Positions 53,511-63,051 of a stretch of DNA of 64,000 nt are shown here, one piece after another (within the stretch, counting starts at the first letter, position 1; the number at the start of each line of letters is the position of its first letter). Made by a program: the position numbers and the translations under genes. The notes under the pieces are model-generated. The model saw nothing but the letters and a program-made list of their open reading frames with translations. It was not told the origin of the DNA and made no database searches. Source of the stretch: Stramentimicrobium sp964433555 (lineage in GTDB: Bacteria > Atribacterota > Phoenicimicrobiia > Phoenicimicrobiales > Stramentimicrobiaceae); contig CAYSRG010000002.1 in NCBI GenBank assembly GCA_964433555.1, positions 158,918 through 222,917 on the forward strand, in the 5' to 3' direction.

Positions 53511-53911
53511 TCATTTACTCAAATAACGTATCAAACCATATATCATTTTTTGTATAAATTTGAGTTCTTCTATTAAAACATCTAATTTGTCTAAATATTT
53601 TAATCTACTAGCAATGATAATTTGTGTTTCGAGCTCAGCTGATGATCCTAAAGCAAAATATAGAAATTGGATAAATTCTTTTTTGGATTTTCTGACAGCT
53701 CCTTCGGCAATATTAGAAGGAATAGAAACTGCAGCCCTTCTTATCTAATTTGTTAAACCATAACACTCTGCTTTTGGGAAAGAATCACTTTTCTTATAAA
53801 TATTACATACTAACTCTATACTTTTTCCCAAGCTTCTAAATCTTTGTGATTCCTTATCTCTTTTTGTACTGTTTTGCCATTTTCACTACTAGAAATTCTT
53901 GTATTACTCAT
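53511..53911 (-). pseudogene. Broken four-helix-bundle (23S rRNA intervening-sequence type) protein gene
   Basis: Starts ATG at 53911 (MSNTRISSSENGKT, then KDLEAWEK) and ends at TGA 53511. After KDLEAWEK a missing A in an A-run shifts the frame; the rest reads SIELVCNIYKKSDSFPKAEC, then GLTN, an in-frame TAG in place of the usual Gln, IRRAAVSIPSNIAEGA, and ELETQIIIASRL. IRRAA.SIPSNIAEG is the family hallmark. One frameshift and one nonsense codon disable it. Function of the intact family is unknown; members occur inside 23S rRNA genes or alone. Confidence 0.85.
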
Positions 53912-53945
53912 TACAAATTACCCAACATTAAATACTAAATACTTA

Positions 53946-53968
53946 TCACTCATTACCGATTACTATTA
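53946..53968. repeat. Heptamer repeat block ATTACTn
   Basis: ATCACTC-ATTACCG-ATTACTA followed by TTATTAC, seven-base periodicity, located directly behind the stop codon of the 6-phosphogluconate dehydrogenase gene. Confidence 0.7.
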
Positions 53969-55456
53969 TTACAGTTCTTCTTCCGGTCTACCAGGAAGCA
54001 TCCATTGAGTATGAAATTCTTTCCATTTATTATCCTTATTAAGGATGATCTCAGGATCAACAGTGCTTTTTAATTTGAAATAACCATGGGCTCCAAAATA
54101 GTCTCTCTGAATAGCGGCTAACTGAGCAGAAACCATTATGGAACTACTCAACTGCAAGATGTAGTCAAAAGAATTATCCATAGCCGGAACAGGAACACCA
54201 GCCTGGTGGGCAAGGTCAATAAAGGTAGCTAATCTTCCCAGATTATTCCTTACTACTTCTAAAAAACGTGGAGCTACCAATAAGTTTATTAAATCAGGAT
54301 TCTCTTGATAAGCCTTAGTTATTTCATCTAAAAACTGGGCTCGAATAATACAACCAGCACGCCATCCTTCTACAATATTCTTTAAATTTAAATTAAATTG
54401 ATATTCCTTTGATGCTGCTTGTAACAAGGCCATCCCCTGAGCATAGGAAGATAATTTAGCTATATAAAGAGCATCATGAGCTGTCTGAACAAACATTTCC
54501 CGTTCCATCGGTCTATTTCCACCCTGATAAGAGGGTAATATCCTGGACAGTTGTATTCTTAAATCTTTATCCTGGGACATTTCTCGGGAAAATACTGCAG
54601 CAGTGATAGTAGGAATGGGGACCAATAGCTCTAAGGCACTCTGCACTGTCCAGGTGCCAGTTCCTTTCATACGAGTAATGTCTGCTACTACATCAATTAA
54701 GGGATAATTTGCTTTTTTATCCTTTTCTCTCATGCTCTCTGCGGTAATTTCAATCAGATAGGAGCATAAAACATCATCAGGAGCATTCCACTGTTGAAAT
54801 ATTTCGGCAATATCTTCAGAGGTTAAGCCCAATACTTTTTTTAAAGCCCAAACACATTCACCGATCAGTTGCATATCTCCATATTCAATTCCATTATGTA
54901 CCATTTTAACATAATGACCGGCACCATGAGGACCAATATAAGAAACACATGGTTTATTATCTACAGCCTTTGCTGAAATCTTTTCCAATAGATCCTGAAC
55001 CAGCTGGTAGGCTTCTTCCTGACCACCAGGCATAATGGCAGGCCCTTTTAAAGCACCTTCTTCACCACCAGAAATACCGGTACCTATATAGAGAAATCCC
55101 TTTTCTGCCAGATATTTGTTTCTTCTAATGGTATCTTTAAAAAAGGAGTTCCCCCCATCAATAATTAAATCCCCTTCATCCATTAAGGGAATCAGTTTCT
55201 CGATAAAATCATCTACAGCCTGTCCTGCTTGTACTAATAGTATAATTCTTCTTGGTCTTTCCAAAGAAGCCATAAACTCTTCCAAGGAATAGGTTGGAGT
55301 TATATTTTTGCCTCTGGCACTCCCCTGAGCAAACTCTTCAGTCCTGGCAGCTGTTCTATTATAAACTGATATAGAATAACCCTTGTCCTCCATATTCAGG
55401 GTTAAATTCTGACCCATAACGCCTAATCCTACTAAACCAATCTGTGATTTTACCAT
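53969..55456 (-). CDS. gnd: 6-phosphogluconate dehydrogenase, decarboxylating
   Basis: 495 aa. NADP-binding motif GLGVMGQNLTLNMEDKGYSI at residues 9-28, substrate/catalytic motif GHYVKMVHNGIEYGDMQLI containing the conserved Lys and Asn, and a long helical C-terminal dimerisation region. Converts 6-phosphogluconate to ribulose 5-phosphate, CO2 and NAD(P)H. Near the phosphofructokinase and uronate genes; the surrounding heptamer repeats separate the transcription units. A GGAGGAG site precedes the ATG. Confidence 0.95.
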   Translation of the reverse strand: MVKSQIGLVGLGVMGQNLTLNMEDKGYSISVYNRTAARTEEFAQGSARGKNITPTYSLEEFMASLERPRRIILLVQAGQAVDDFIEKLIPLMDEGDLIIDGGNSFFKDTIRRNKYLAEKGFLYIGTGISGGEEGALKGPAIMPGGQEEAYQLVQDLLEKISAKAVDNKPCVSYIGPHGAGHYVKMVHNGIEYGDMQLIGECVWALKKVLGLTSEDIAEIFQQWNAPDDVLCSYLIEITAESMREKDKKANYPLIDVVADITRMKGTGTWTVQSALELLVPIPTITAAVFSREMSQDKDLRIQLSRILPSYQGGNRPMEREMFVQTAHDALYIAKLSSYAQGMALLQAASKEYQFNLNLKNIVEGWRAGCIIRAQFLDEITKAYQENPDLINLLVAPRFLEVVRNNLGRLATFIDLAHQAGVPVPAMDNSFDYILQLSSSIMVSAQLAAIQRDYFGAHGYFKLKSTVDPEIILNKDNKWKEFHTQWMLPGRPEEEL

Positions 55457-55768
55457 TTAATCTCCTCCTTTATTAAAAAGTTTGTAGTTTTCAGTCTAAA
55501 ATTCCTTTTTAGCATAATGCAATACTGTTTTTTTAGATCCAATACTGAGTTTTTTGTATTAGTTAAGTATATTTTATAATAATATTTAAATCTTTAGTAT
55601 TTTATTAGCTACCAAATACTATCTACTGAATTAACTATATACACTATACGTAATGCTATAATAATACTGTATTTTATTTATTTTTTTACTTGTTATTTAT
55701 TACTTATTACCGATTACTAATTACTATATTTTAAACTCGATACCCAATACTGACAACCAGATACTAAA
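55457..55768. other. AT-rich intergenic region with heptamer repeat array
   Basis: About 310 bases without an ORF. At 55699-55726 four exact seven-base units occur (ATTACTT, ATTACCG, ATTACTA, ATTACTA). Many scattered AATACT hexamers precede and follow them. Promoters for the 6-phosphogluconate dehydrogenase gene must lie here, but no distinct element was identified. Confidence 0.5.
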
Positions 55769-56593
55769 TTATACTCCAGAAAAAGCACTAAAACCACCAT
55801 CAATGGGTACCACAATGCCGGTAACAAAACGAGCAGTATCAGATACTAACCAGATACAGGCACCAATTAAATCTTCTGGATCCCCAAATTTACCCATAGG
55901 AGTATGGTCAATAATCAACTGACCTCTCTCTGTTAATCCACCTTCTTCGGTTGTAAGTAAAAAGCGATTCTGATTTGTTAGAAAGAAACCTGGGGCTAAG
56001 GCATTTACCCGAAGTTTAGGATTATACTCCTGGGCAAAATGAACTGCCAGCCACTGGGTAAAATTACTGACTGCTGCTTTTGCAGCTGAATAACCCACAG
56101 TCCTTGTTAAAGGACGGAATGCGGCCATGGAAGAAATGTTAATAATGGAACCGCCATCCTCATTTTTTAACATTTCTTTACCAAATATCTGAGCAGTTAG
56201 GATTGCTCCGCCAAAAAGGTTTAGGCCTACTACTTTTTCCAGCGCCTTTACCGGCAAATCAAAAAAAGACAATTTTTCAGAAGTAGTAGCTTCTTTTTGA
56301 TTTCCACCTGCTGCATTAATTAAAATATCTACCTGTTTAAAATCTTTTAATATTTCATCTTTGCATTCTCTAATTTTCTCAACATTCATAGCATCTAAAT
56401 AATATCCCTTACTGTTGATACCTTCTTTACGTAATTCTTCCACTAATGGCTTTGTATCCACAATATCAGCAATAATAACGTTAGCACCGGCATTGCCTAA
56501 ACCCTTCGCAATAACCGAACCCAGTATTCCGGCTCCTCCAGTAATAACGGCATTTTTCCCTTTTAAACTAAATTTTTTTAATATCTCCTTCAT
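55769..56593 (-). CDS. Short-chain dehydrogenase/reductase, probable fructuronate reductase-type or sugar-acid SDR
   Basis: 274 aa classical SDR. Nucleotide motif TGGAGILGSVIAKGLG at 18-33, Asp43 in IIADIVD, catalytic Ser154, Tyr168 and Lys172 (YSAAK). Located in series with UxaC- and UxaE-type genes, where an SDR could reduce fructuronate to mannonate; this assignment is from context. Other sugar-acid dehydrogenases such as KduD relatives remain possible. Confidence 0.85.
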   Translation of the reverse strand: MKEILKKFSLKGKNAVITGGAGILGSVIAKGLGNAGANVIIADIVDTKPLVEELRKEGINSKGYYLDAMNVEKIRECKDEILKDFKQVDILINAAGGNQKEATTSEKLSFFDLPVKALEKVVGLNLFGGAILTAQIFGKEMLKNEDGGSIINISSMAAFRPLTRTVGYSAAKAAVSNFTQWLAVHFAQEYNPKLRVNALAPGFFLTNQNRFLLTTEEGGLTERGQLIIDHTPMGKFGDPEDLIGACIWLVSDTARFVTGIVVPIDGGFSAFSGV

Positions 56594-56634
56594 ATTATTG
56601 CTTCTCCTTTACTTTTTAATATAATATTTTATGG

Positions 56635-58164
56635 TTAAATACTTAATAAATCTAAATGATGTTTGATATGCTGAGTTACTGCCTGATAATGAATTTTCTC
56701 ATGGACAGACAATGTTTGGTAAATTCTATCTCTAAATCTATATGGTCCTTCTTTATCCTTTTCCCTCAAAATAGAGCCGTAGGTAATATGAATCAATTGT
56801 CGGGCATTGTTATTAGAAAATAAGGTTACTAGTTCCTCGTCTTTTAATCTGTCAATATCAGGTATTTTCTCTAAATTTGTGGAGAGATGGTAAGAAAAAC
56901 GATCTCTATCAAAACATGATAAAGCAAAGTTATGAATTTCCCTATATAGGTCTGGCTGGCAAAGAGCAACAACTTTGGCTGCCTCCAACCAGCTGGTCCC
57001 AGCAGTTTTAATATGGAAGAAATTATTGGTTTCACGAGCAAAAATAGGGTATACTGAAAATTTATCACTTCCCGAATGTAATGATAATTTATATCCTCCC
57101 ATATGAGAGGCAATCTGGCAATGTAATTTGAATTCTTCTTGAAAGGTTTTAACATCTCCGATATATTCAATCCCCTTTTCCCAATCTCCAATATAATGAG
57201 GAGCTAAATTATGGAAATTAACATGCCGGTGTTGTAATTCAGAAACAATCCAGAGATGAGCTAAAGGAGAGGTAGAACCAGGAGTTTCATCAATAGAAAC
57301 TTCTAGTTCAAACTCATTTTTATTTTTTTCTGTTAAAAATTGATAGCATTCTACTACATATTTGATTGCTTCTCCATAGGTTAATACAATTTCAGCTAGA
57401 TTGTCCTGATTAAAATACATTTTTTTTCTTCCTATTTGAAATTCTCGATCAAGATATCTCTTTTCCATTTCTCCCTTATCTGTTAATGCCTGATACTTCC
57501 GTCTTATCTCTTCTGTGCTATATTTATCTATATCATTATTAATATAATCTGAGGGATCTAAGGTATATAGTGTAAATCCACAATTAATTGCTTCCTGGAG
57601 ATTATCAAAATCCTTAATATGATCTGCATCGGCACCGAAAGGTCCCTCATAACCCATCTCAAAACATCCCCAGATTGCATTATCCATTACCCTTTGTAAA
57701 CTACTTTCTGTTCTGGTAATTTCTCTGGTAGATAATTGAGCCAGAACCGGGAAGATGTCTTTCTCCTGAAAAGCCTGAATATGAGCCGGGGTGGCAATAC
57801 CCAATCTGTCTCCGGTACCAAAGGAGGGCAAAGAGGACTTGTTACTGCAAGTTGGTTTGAGATAATCCAAAATAAGTTGTAATATATTTAAATTGTCATG
57901 CGTTAAAGGGCAAACTTTAAATAGCAAATCCTGCTCGCTGTTACTCATCTTTTTTTCTTCATGAGCATTAAATCTTAAATCCTGTAACTTTTTAGGCCAG
58001 CCTGCTACTGCCAGATATTTTCTTTGTTTATCTTTAACCATAAAGAAATAACATTTATCCTTTTCCTTTACAGAAGAAGGATAAACATCATATTGTTTAT
58101 CAAAAATATTTAAAAATATATTTATAATTCTTTTTTCCAATATTATCGTTCTCCTTACTTTCAT
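56635..58164 (-). CDS. uxaE: UxaE-like tagaturonate/fructuronate epimerase family protein
   Basis: 509 aa with features of the tagaturonate epimerase family: GTGDRLGIATPAHIQAF near 116-132, FGADADHIKDF, EVSIDETPGSTSPLAHLWIV and YKLSLHSGSDKFSVYP. It would link the galacturonate branch (tagaturonate) to fructuronate. It lies 36 bases after UxaC and upstream of the SDR, consistent with sequential steps. No mannonate dehydratase (uxuA) is in the window. Confidence 0.85.
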   Translation of the reverse strand: MKVRRTIILEKRIINIFLNIFDKQYDVYPSSVKEKDKCYFFMVKDKQRKYLAVAGWPKKLQDLRFNAHEEKKMSNSEQDLLFKVCPLTHDNLNILQLILDYLKPTCSNKSSLPSFGTGDRLGIATPAHIQAFQEKDIFPVLAQLSTREITRTESSLQRVMDNAIWGCFEMGYEGPFGADADHIKDFDNLQEAINCGFTLYTLDPSDYINNDIDKYSTEEIRRKYQALTDKGEMEKRYLDREFQIGRKKMYFNQDNLAEIVLTYGEAIKYVVECYQFLTEKNKNEFELEVSIDETPGSTSPLAHLWIVSELQHRHVNFHNLAPHYIGDWEKGIEYIGDVKTFQEEFKLHCQIASHMGGYKLSLHSGSDKFSVYPIFARETNNFFHIKTAGTSWLEAAKVVALCQPDLYREIHNFALSCFDRDRFSYHLSTNLEKIPDIDRLKDEELVTLFSNNNARQLIHITYGSILREKDKEGPYRFRDRIYQTLSVHEKIHYQAVTQHIKHHLDLLSI

Positions 58165-58200
58165 TATGGATAATTATATTTTACAAGATTCTGCTATTCA

Positions 58201-59652
58201 TTATAACAAATTTTGCAGACTAAATATTTTCAATTGATTTTCTACCATCAGTCCTTTGCTGGCTCTAAAAGCACCCTCTTTAGAGATTGCCCCGATAGAC
58301 CACAATTTTCCCAGTACCCGGCAAATAATACGGTCAAATACTTCAAAGCGACTGCCTTCCGACAATACTTTTCTTCCATCGCAAACTGGACCAGCACTGG
58401 AAGACCAGAGAGAGGCAGAGATAAGATGCAACAGATAATGTTCCATGTTATAAATGTTGTCATTTTGCCACCAGGGAAAACCAGTATGAACATTAGGAAA
58501 AGCCCTTTCTATCATTAGATTGGTATGGAAAAATATCTGGTTCATGGAGTATAAGACCAGGTGCCCTTCTTTTTCATCTTTTCCACTAAAAAACTTAGAT
58601 AAAAGTGGTTGTAAATTTTCTACAACATTAGTATGTTCAGCAGCTATATCCCCTCCTACATCCGGGCCCCAGTTGTTAAATAAATACTGATTGGTATTCC
58701 TTACCGCTCCATAATGAATTTGAGTTACCATTCCCGCGTCTTGATTCATGGCACAAAATTGATGCATTAGATAAGAAATAAATTCTTTTGTTTCATGGTC
58801 ATAGATACTGAAAGATTTTTTTTGCTCATATGCCTCCTGAAAAATTTGCTCAGCCCTTTTTTGCTCTACTTCTAAACCATATGGTTCTAATAAACCGTGA
58901 TCACTGGCACGAGCCCCCATCTTAGCAAAGTAAGCATGTCTTGCTCTTAATCCCTCCACCAGTCCATTTAGAGTAACATCCTGACCGGTAAGCTGACAGA
59001 TTTTTTCAACATTGGTTCTCCATTTCGGATCAAATATATTACCATAGGCATCCGGGCGAAAGGTAGGAAAAAATTTAATCCAGGGAATCTCCCGGGACTG
59101 TTCATGGTAACGTAAATCATCACAGGGGTCGTCTGTGGTGCAAATTATGCGAGCATTCACTCTTCTCAATATGTTCTGTGGCAAAAATGATTCCTTTTGT
59201 AATTGTTCTCTGGTTTTATGCCAGATTTTCTCTCCAGTCTTTTCACTTAATAAATCTTCAATATCAAACATCCTTTTTAAATCAAGATGCATCCACTGGT
59301 GAACATGATTTCCCTCCATCTGGGGAAATATCCTTGCCAGTGCCATCCATTTCTCAAAATCAGAAATATTATTATTCCTGGCAAAGGATTGAGTAAAACC
59401 ATCAAGTTTGGAGGCAAGCTGGATAATATAATGGTCATTGTTCTTATATTCTTCTTTATCTTCCAGAACCTCCGCTCTCCAGATATTGGGAAATGGTTTG
59501 TTTTCAATAATCTGCCTTAAATTATGGTGAGTATGAACATCGACAATACCTTCCTTTCCCCGTAAGGGAATGGCTCCTTCAAAATAAAGCTGTTGCGCCT
59601 CTTTAGTATCCAGCAACCAATTTTTATTTAAATAATTATGGGATGCTTGCAC
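58201..59652 (-). CDS. uxaC: Glucuronate (uronate) isomerase
   Basis: 483 aa of the amidohydrolase-fold uronate isomerase family. N-terminal metal motif DVHTHHNLRQI (His40, His42), QWMHLDLKRMF, ICTTDDPCDDLRYH and the late MVTQIHYGAVRN and GGDIAAEHTNVVE motifs are visible. It converts D-glucuronate to D-fructuronate and D-galacturonate to D-tagaturonate. First gene of the uronate run; a good promoter lies 236 bases upstream. Confidence 0.95.
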   Translation of the reverse strand: MQASHNYLNKNWLLDTKEAQQLYFEGAIPLRGKEGIVDVHTHHNLRQIIENKPFPNIWRAEVLEDKEEYKNNDHYIIQLASKLDGFTQSFARNNNISDFEKWMALARIFPQMEGNHVHQWMHLDLKRMFDIEDLLSEKTGEKIWHKTREQLQKESFLPQNILRRVNARIICTTDDPCDDLRYHEQSREIPWIKFFPTFRPDAYGNIFDPKWRTNVEKICQLTGQDVTLNGLVEGLRARHAYFAKMGARASDHGLLEPYGLEVEQKRAEQIFQEAYEQKKSFSIYDHETKEFISYLMHQFCAMNQDAGMVTQIHYGAVRNTNQYLFNNWGPDVGGDIAAEHTNVVENLQPLLSKFFSGKDEKEGHLVLYSMNQIFFHTNLMIERAFPNVHTGFPWWQNDNIYNMEHYLLHLISASLWSSSAGPVCDGRKVLSEGSRFEVFDRIICRVLGKLWSIGAISKEGAFRASKGLMVENQLKIFSLQNLL

Positions 59653-59992
59653 TTTTTTCTCCTTTTTTCTGTTTTTTCAATAGAATTATTTTCAGGGTAG
59701 AAAAATACTCTGTTGGAATTAGTAAAGATATCTTGTCTAGGTTCATTGATTAAGCTAATTAGTGACATAAATTTCTTAGGTAAGCGTTTATTAAGATTTT
59801 CTAAAATTGATATAGTTTCAAACTTTATCAAAAAATAGTTAAATGTTATATTGTTCTTATATTTTACTGGGTGATAATCACTTTTCCATTATAATTTATT
59901 AGTCAATGACAATCAATCCTCAATAGTTAGATAATTTTAAATGAAGGAAACTAAACTCCAATAATACTATCATTTTCATTTCCGAAAAATAT
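59653..59992. other. Intergenic region before the uronate isomerase gene
   Basis: Holds one clear promoter (59888-59916) and about 230 bases of AT-rich leader. An in-frame stretch of about 67 codons from a TTG at 59831 overlaps the uxaC start and has no ribosome-binding site; I do not treat it as a gene. No terminator for the downstream side was found. Confidence 0.45.
59888..59916 (-). promoter_or_regulatory. Promoter for the uxaC-uxaE-SDR run
   Basis: Minus-strand TTGATT (59911-59916), 17-base spacer, perfect TATAAT (59888-59893). The predicted transcript has an unusually long leader of about 230 bases before uxaC. Confidence 0.65.
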
Positions 59993-61978
59993 TTACTCTG
60001 GATTGCCTTTAGTTAATACCGGCTCTCTTTTTATATAAATATACTCACTAAATACTACCAATGCTAGTAATATAATAGCAATTACTTCTGTAATAAAGAC
60101 TGGATTTATGATAAGAATAATTGCAGCTATTAGAATCAATGATTTATACCATGGTATTTTTCTGAAAAGATATTGTTCACCTAATATCCCCATACAGGTA
60201 ATAGCTGCTAGCCCTACTGCAAATGCAACGATAACTTCCAAAAAGCCATGTTCTCCCCGTGGAAGAAGCGCAGGATGATAAATGAAATAGAATGGAACCA
60301 GATAAGCAGCCATGCCTAACCGCATTGCTGTGAAACCAGTCTTCATAATATCAGATCCAGCTATCGCTGCACCAACATAAGCTGCTAGAGCTACCGGTGG
60401 GGTAATGGCTGATACTCCTCCCCAATAGTAACAGAAAAGATGGGCTACCAGAGGAGCTATTCCCAGCCTTACTAAACCAGGTGCTACCAAAGTTGCAGTT
60501 ATAATATACACTGAAGTAGTATCTAAACCCATACTTAACACTAATGATGAAATTGCTGACACGAATAAAGTTAAAATTAATGAACTCTCCCCTAGCTTGA
60601 CAATCTGCTGAGTTAGAAGCATCCCTAAACCGGAAAGTGAAACACTGCCAACTACAAAACCTATGGCACAACAACATATTGATGTGGGTATAATATTTCT
60701 TGCTCCTAATTCCAGAGCTTCAATAATATCTTTTAAACTCATTCTTGTTTCTTTACGTAAAGCGCTAATTACAACAATTCCCATAGTAGAAAAGAAAGCT
60801 GCAAATAGAGCAGTATATTTTAAGACCATCATAGTGATAAGAATGACAATTGGTAACAGCATGTGTCCCTGTTCTGAAATAACTTTTTTTATAGCAGGTA
60901 ACCGATTTTTGGGGAATCCTTCTAGCCCTATTTTTTTGGCTCTCAGGTGAACTTGAAAGTATACGGCAGCATAATAAAGAATGGCAGGTAGCACAGCTCC
61001 TGCTGCTACATAAGAATATGGCTTACCCAGATATTCTGCCATAATAAAAGCAGAAGCACCCATTACAGGCGGAAGGAATTGCCCGCCACAGGATGCCACA
61101 GCTTCAACAGCAGCTGCAAAATGGCTTTTAAATCCAAGACTTTTCATAAGAGGAATAGTAAAAGGACCAGTAGCTGCTACATTGGCAGCAGAAGAACCTT
61201 GAATAGTACCCATTAAACCACTAGCAATAACTGCTACCTTAGCTGGTCCACCAGGAGTATGTCCTGTTGCTGCCAAAGCTAAATTAGCAAAAAGTTTGGT
61301 TGTTCCAGATTTATTTAGAAATGCTCCAAAAAGTACAAAGAGATAAACATAAGTTGCTGAAACCCCGGTAGTAGCACTAAAAAGTCCTTCCATGCCCATA
61401 TACATATGGGCTATAACTCTTCGAAGACCAAAACCACCGTGTTGTAAAACTCCAGGCATATAAGGTCCTACAAATAAATAAGAAACTCCTATTATAGATA
61501 AAATGGGAATAATCCATCCCATTACCCGAATCGCAGCTACAAGAATAACTATACAAAATATTGTCCCCATTAAAATATCTTGCCCGGTAGCATAGCCGCC
61601 TCTAATAGCAATGGCATGGTAATTTACAACTAAATAAACTGATGTCCAAACTCCAATAAAAGCTAATGCTATATCTAGTAATCCAGGATTTTTTTCTTTA
61701 TCTATCTTATCGGAAGATGGATACAGCGTAAAGGTAAGAAAAAGAATAAAAGCCATGTGGATAGGTCGTTGTACCATAGCGGGAAAAGGCCGATATCCAC
61801 CAGTATAAAGATGGAATAATGAAGCTACAATGGCTACAACTGATACTAAAAACGACCAATTCCCCTTTAATACGCGCATTTTACTTTGTTGTTCAGATAA
61901 TTCGCCACTTAATTTATCTACATCAATATAATCATCGTCATTAATTGCCTGTTTTGACATATTTGCTTCTTCTATCAT
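59993..61978 (-). CDS. TRAP transporter fused permease (4TM/12TM, TAXI system)
   Basis: 661 aa, highly hydrophobic. An N-terminal small-subunit region of about four helices is joined to a large DctM-like region. Recognisable runs: GSSAANVAATGPFTIPLMKS near 255-275, SCGGQFLPPVMGASAFIMAEYL near 291-312 (read in two parts), and SAITPPVALAAYVGAAIAGS near 537-556. Fused permeases of this type work with TAXI-family binding proteins, and one is encoded just upstream. Sodium-driven uptake of an organic acid or amino acid is likely; ligand unknown. Confidence 0.93.
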   Translation of the reverse strand: MIEEANMSKQAINDDDYIDVDKLSGELSEQQSKMRVLKGNWSFLVSVVAIVASLFHLYTGGYRPFPAMVQRPIHMAFILFLTFTLYPSSDKIDKEKNPGLLDIALAFIGVWTSVYLVVNYHAIAIRGGYATGQDILMGTIFCIVILVAAIRVMGWIIPILSIIGVSYLFVGPYMPGVLQHGGFGLRRVIAHMYMGMEGLFSATTGVSATYVYLFVLFGAFLNKSGTTKLFANLALAATGHTPGGPAKVAVIASGLMGTIQGSSAANVAATGPFTIPLMKSLGFKSHFAAAVEAVASCGGQFLPPVMGASAFIMAEYLGKPYSYVAAGAVLPAILYYAAVYFQVHLRAKKIGLEGFPKNRLPAIKKVISEQGHMLLPIVILITMMVLKYTALFAAFFSTMGIVVISALRKETRMSLKDIIEALELGARNIIPTSICCCAIGFVVGSVSLSGLGMLLTQQIVKLGESSLILTLFVSAISSLVLSMGLDTTSVYIITATLVAPGLVRLGIAPLVAHLFCYYWGGVSAITPPVALAAYVGAAIAGSDIMKTGFTAMRLGMAAYLVPFYFIYHPALLPRGEHGFLEVIVAFAVGLAAITCMGILGEQYLFRKIPWYKSLILIAAIILIINPVFITEVIAIILLALVVFSEYIYIKREPVLTKGNPE

Positions 61979-62027
61979 ATTTCTATTCTCTATTCTTTCT
62001 TTCTTAAATATTATATATTATAATTAT

Positions 62028-62067
62028 AAAGAGATAGGGGAGGCGATTCCTCCTCCCCTATCTCTTT
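62028..62067 (-). terminator. Hairpin between TAXI binding-protein and permease genes
   Basis: Perfect 16-base arms AAAGAGATAGGGGAGG and CCTCCCCTATCTCTTT with an eight-base loop, then AT-rich sequence with only short T-runs. It lies 18 bases after the binding-protein stop, so it should terminate or protect most transcripts there and lower permease expression. Confidence 0.75.
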
Positions 62068-62085
62068 TGATATTGTGTGGTGTGT

Positions 62086-63051
62086 TTATTTCAAAACTCC
62101 CATTTCCCGATAATACTTCTCGGCACCGGGATGTAATTCAAATGGTTGACCATTTAAAGCTTGTTCTAAAACCATATATTCAATAATAGGATGTATATCT
62201 ATTAGAAAATCTTGGTTTTCGTAGGTAGATTTGATTAAGTCATAAACTATATCATCTGGAACATCTTTATGAGCAATCATTATGGCTGATCCAGCAAAAG
62301 TTTTCACCGGTTGATCTTGATTGGGAAATGAACCTGGAGGAATAGTAAAGGGAAAATCTAAAGTATCTTTAGTCATAGCTTCTACAACATCTTCATCAAT
62401 ATCGATAAATCGGGCAAAACCGGTTTCCATTATTTCTGTGATACTGGCAGAACCAGCTGCATCGGTCCAAAAAACTGCATCAATTTGACGATTACGAACC
62501 TGATCTATACAGGCTTGATGTACAGTGTATTCAGGAATAATATCATTCATAGTCCATCCCAGTACTTGTAAAATCTGCTCCCAATAAACTAAATCATTAC
62601 TTCCAATCATTCCAATAGAAACTCGTTTGCCTTTAAGATCGCGCATGTTTTTAATTTCAGGAGCCCATTCCATGGCTAAAAAATTTTCAGGATTTGGATA
62701 TCCATGGGATACAAAACGCATGTCTTTATAGCGACCTTCGGGGCGATCAGCCCATTGTCCTAAATTGTTATACGCTTCATATGCTGGATTAGCTCCTACA
62801 AATGCTATTTCTACTTCCTTATCAGCAATCAAATCCACATTTGCACCACTTCCTCCAGTAGCTTGTATAGAAACTTGTAAATCAGGAAAAAGATCATTCC
62901 ACAAGGAAGCCATCCCAGCACCAATACGGTAGTAGTTACCGCCTGAACCTCCTGTAGCTATCCTAATAAAGGTAGTAGCACTTGCCAATGCAGTGAATGA
63001 AAAAACAATAATGATTGTTAAAATCATTATTAATCTAATCCTTTTTAACAT
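62086..63051 (-). CDS. TAXI-family TRAP transporter substrate-binding protein
   Basis: 321 aa, secreted. Signal peptide of about 25 residues (LIMILTIIIVFSFTALASA) followed by TTFIRIATGGSGGNYYRIGA, the TAXI family start. KGKRVSIGMIGSNDLVYWEQ and IDAVFWTDAAGSASITEI are further family segments. An AGGAGGAG site precedes the ATG. It feeds the fused permease downstream. The ligand is not deducible. Confidence 0.93.
   Translation of the reverse strand: MLKRIRLIMILTIIIVFSFTALASATTFIRIATGGSGGNYYRIGAGMASLWNDLFPDLQVSIQATGGSGANVDLIADKEVEIAFVGANPAYEAYNNLGQWADRPEGRYKDMRFVSHGYPNPENFLAMEWAPEIKNMRDLKGKRVSIGMIGSNDLVYWEQILQVLGWTMNDIIPEYTVHQACIDQVRNRQIDAVFWTDAAGSASITEIMETGFARFIDIDEDVVEAMTKDTLDFPFTIPPGSFPNQDQPVKTFAGSAIMIAHKDVPDDIVYDLIKSTYENQDFLIDIHPIIEYMVLEQALNGQPFELHPGAEKYYREMGVLK

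Noticed and set aside
59628..59831. 67-codon minus-strand frame overlapping the uxaC start
   Set aside because: TTG start without a ribosome-binding site, out of frame with uxaC, low-complexity end and no recognisable family.
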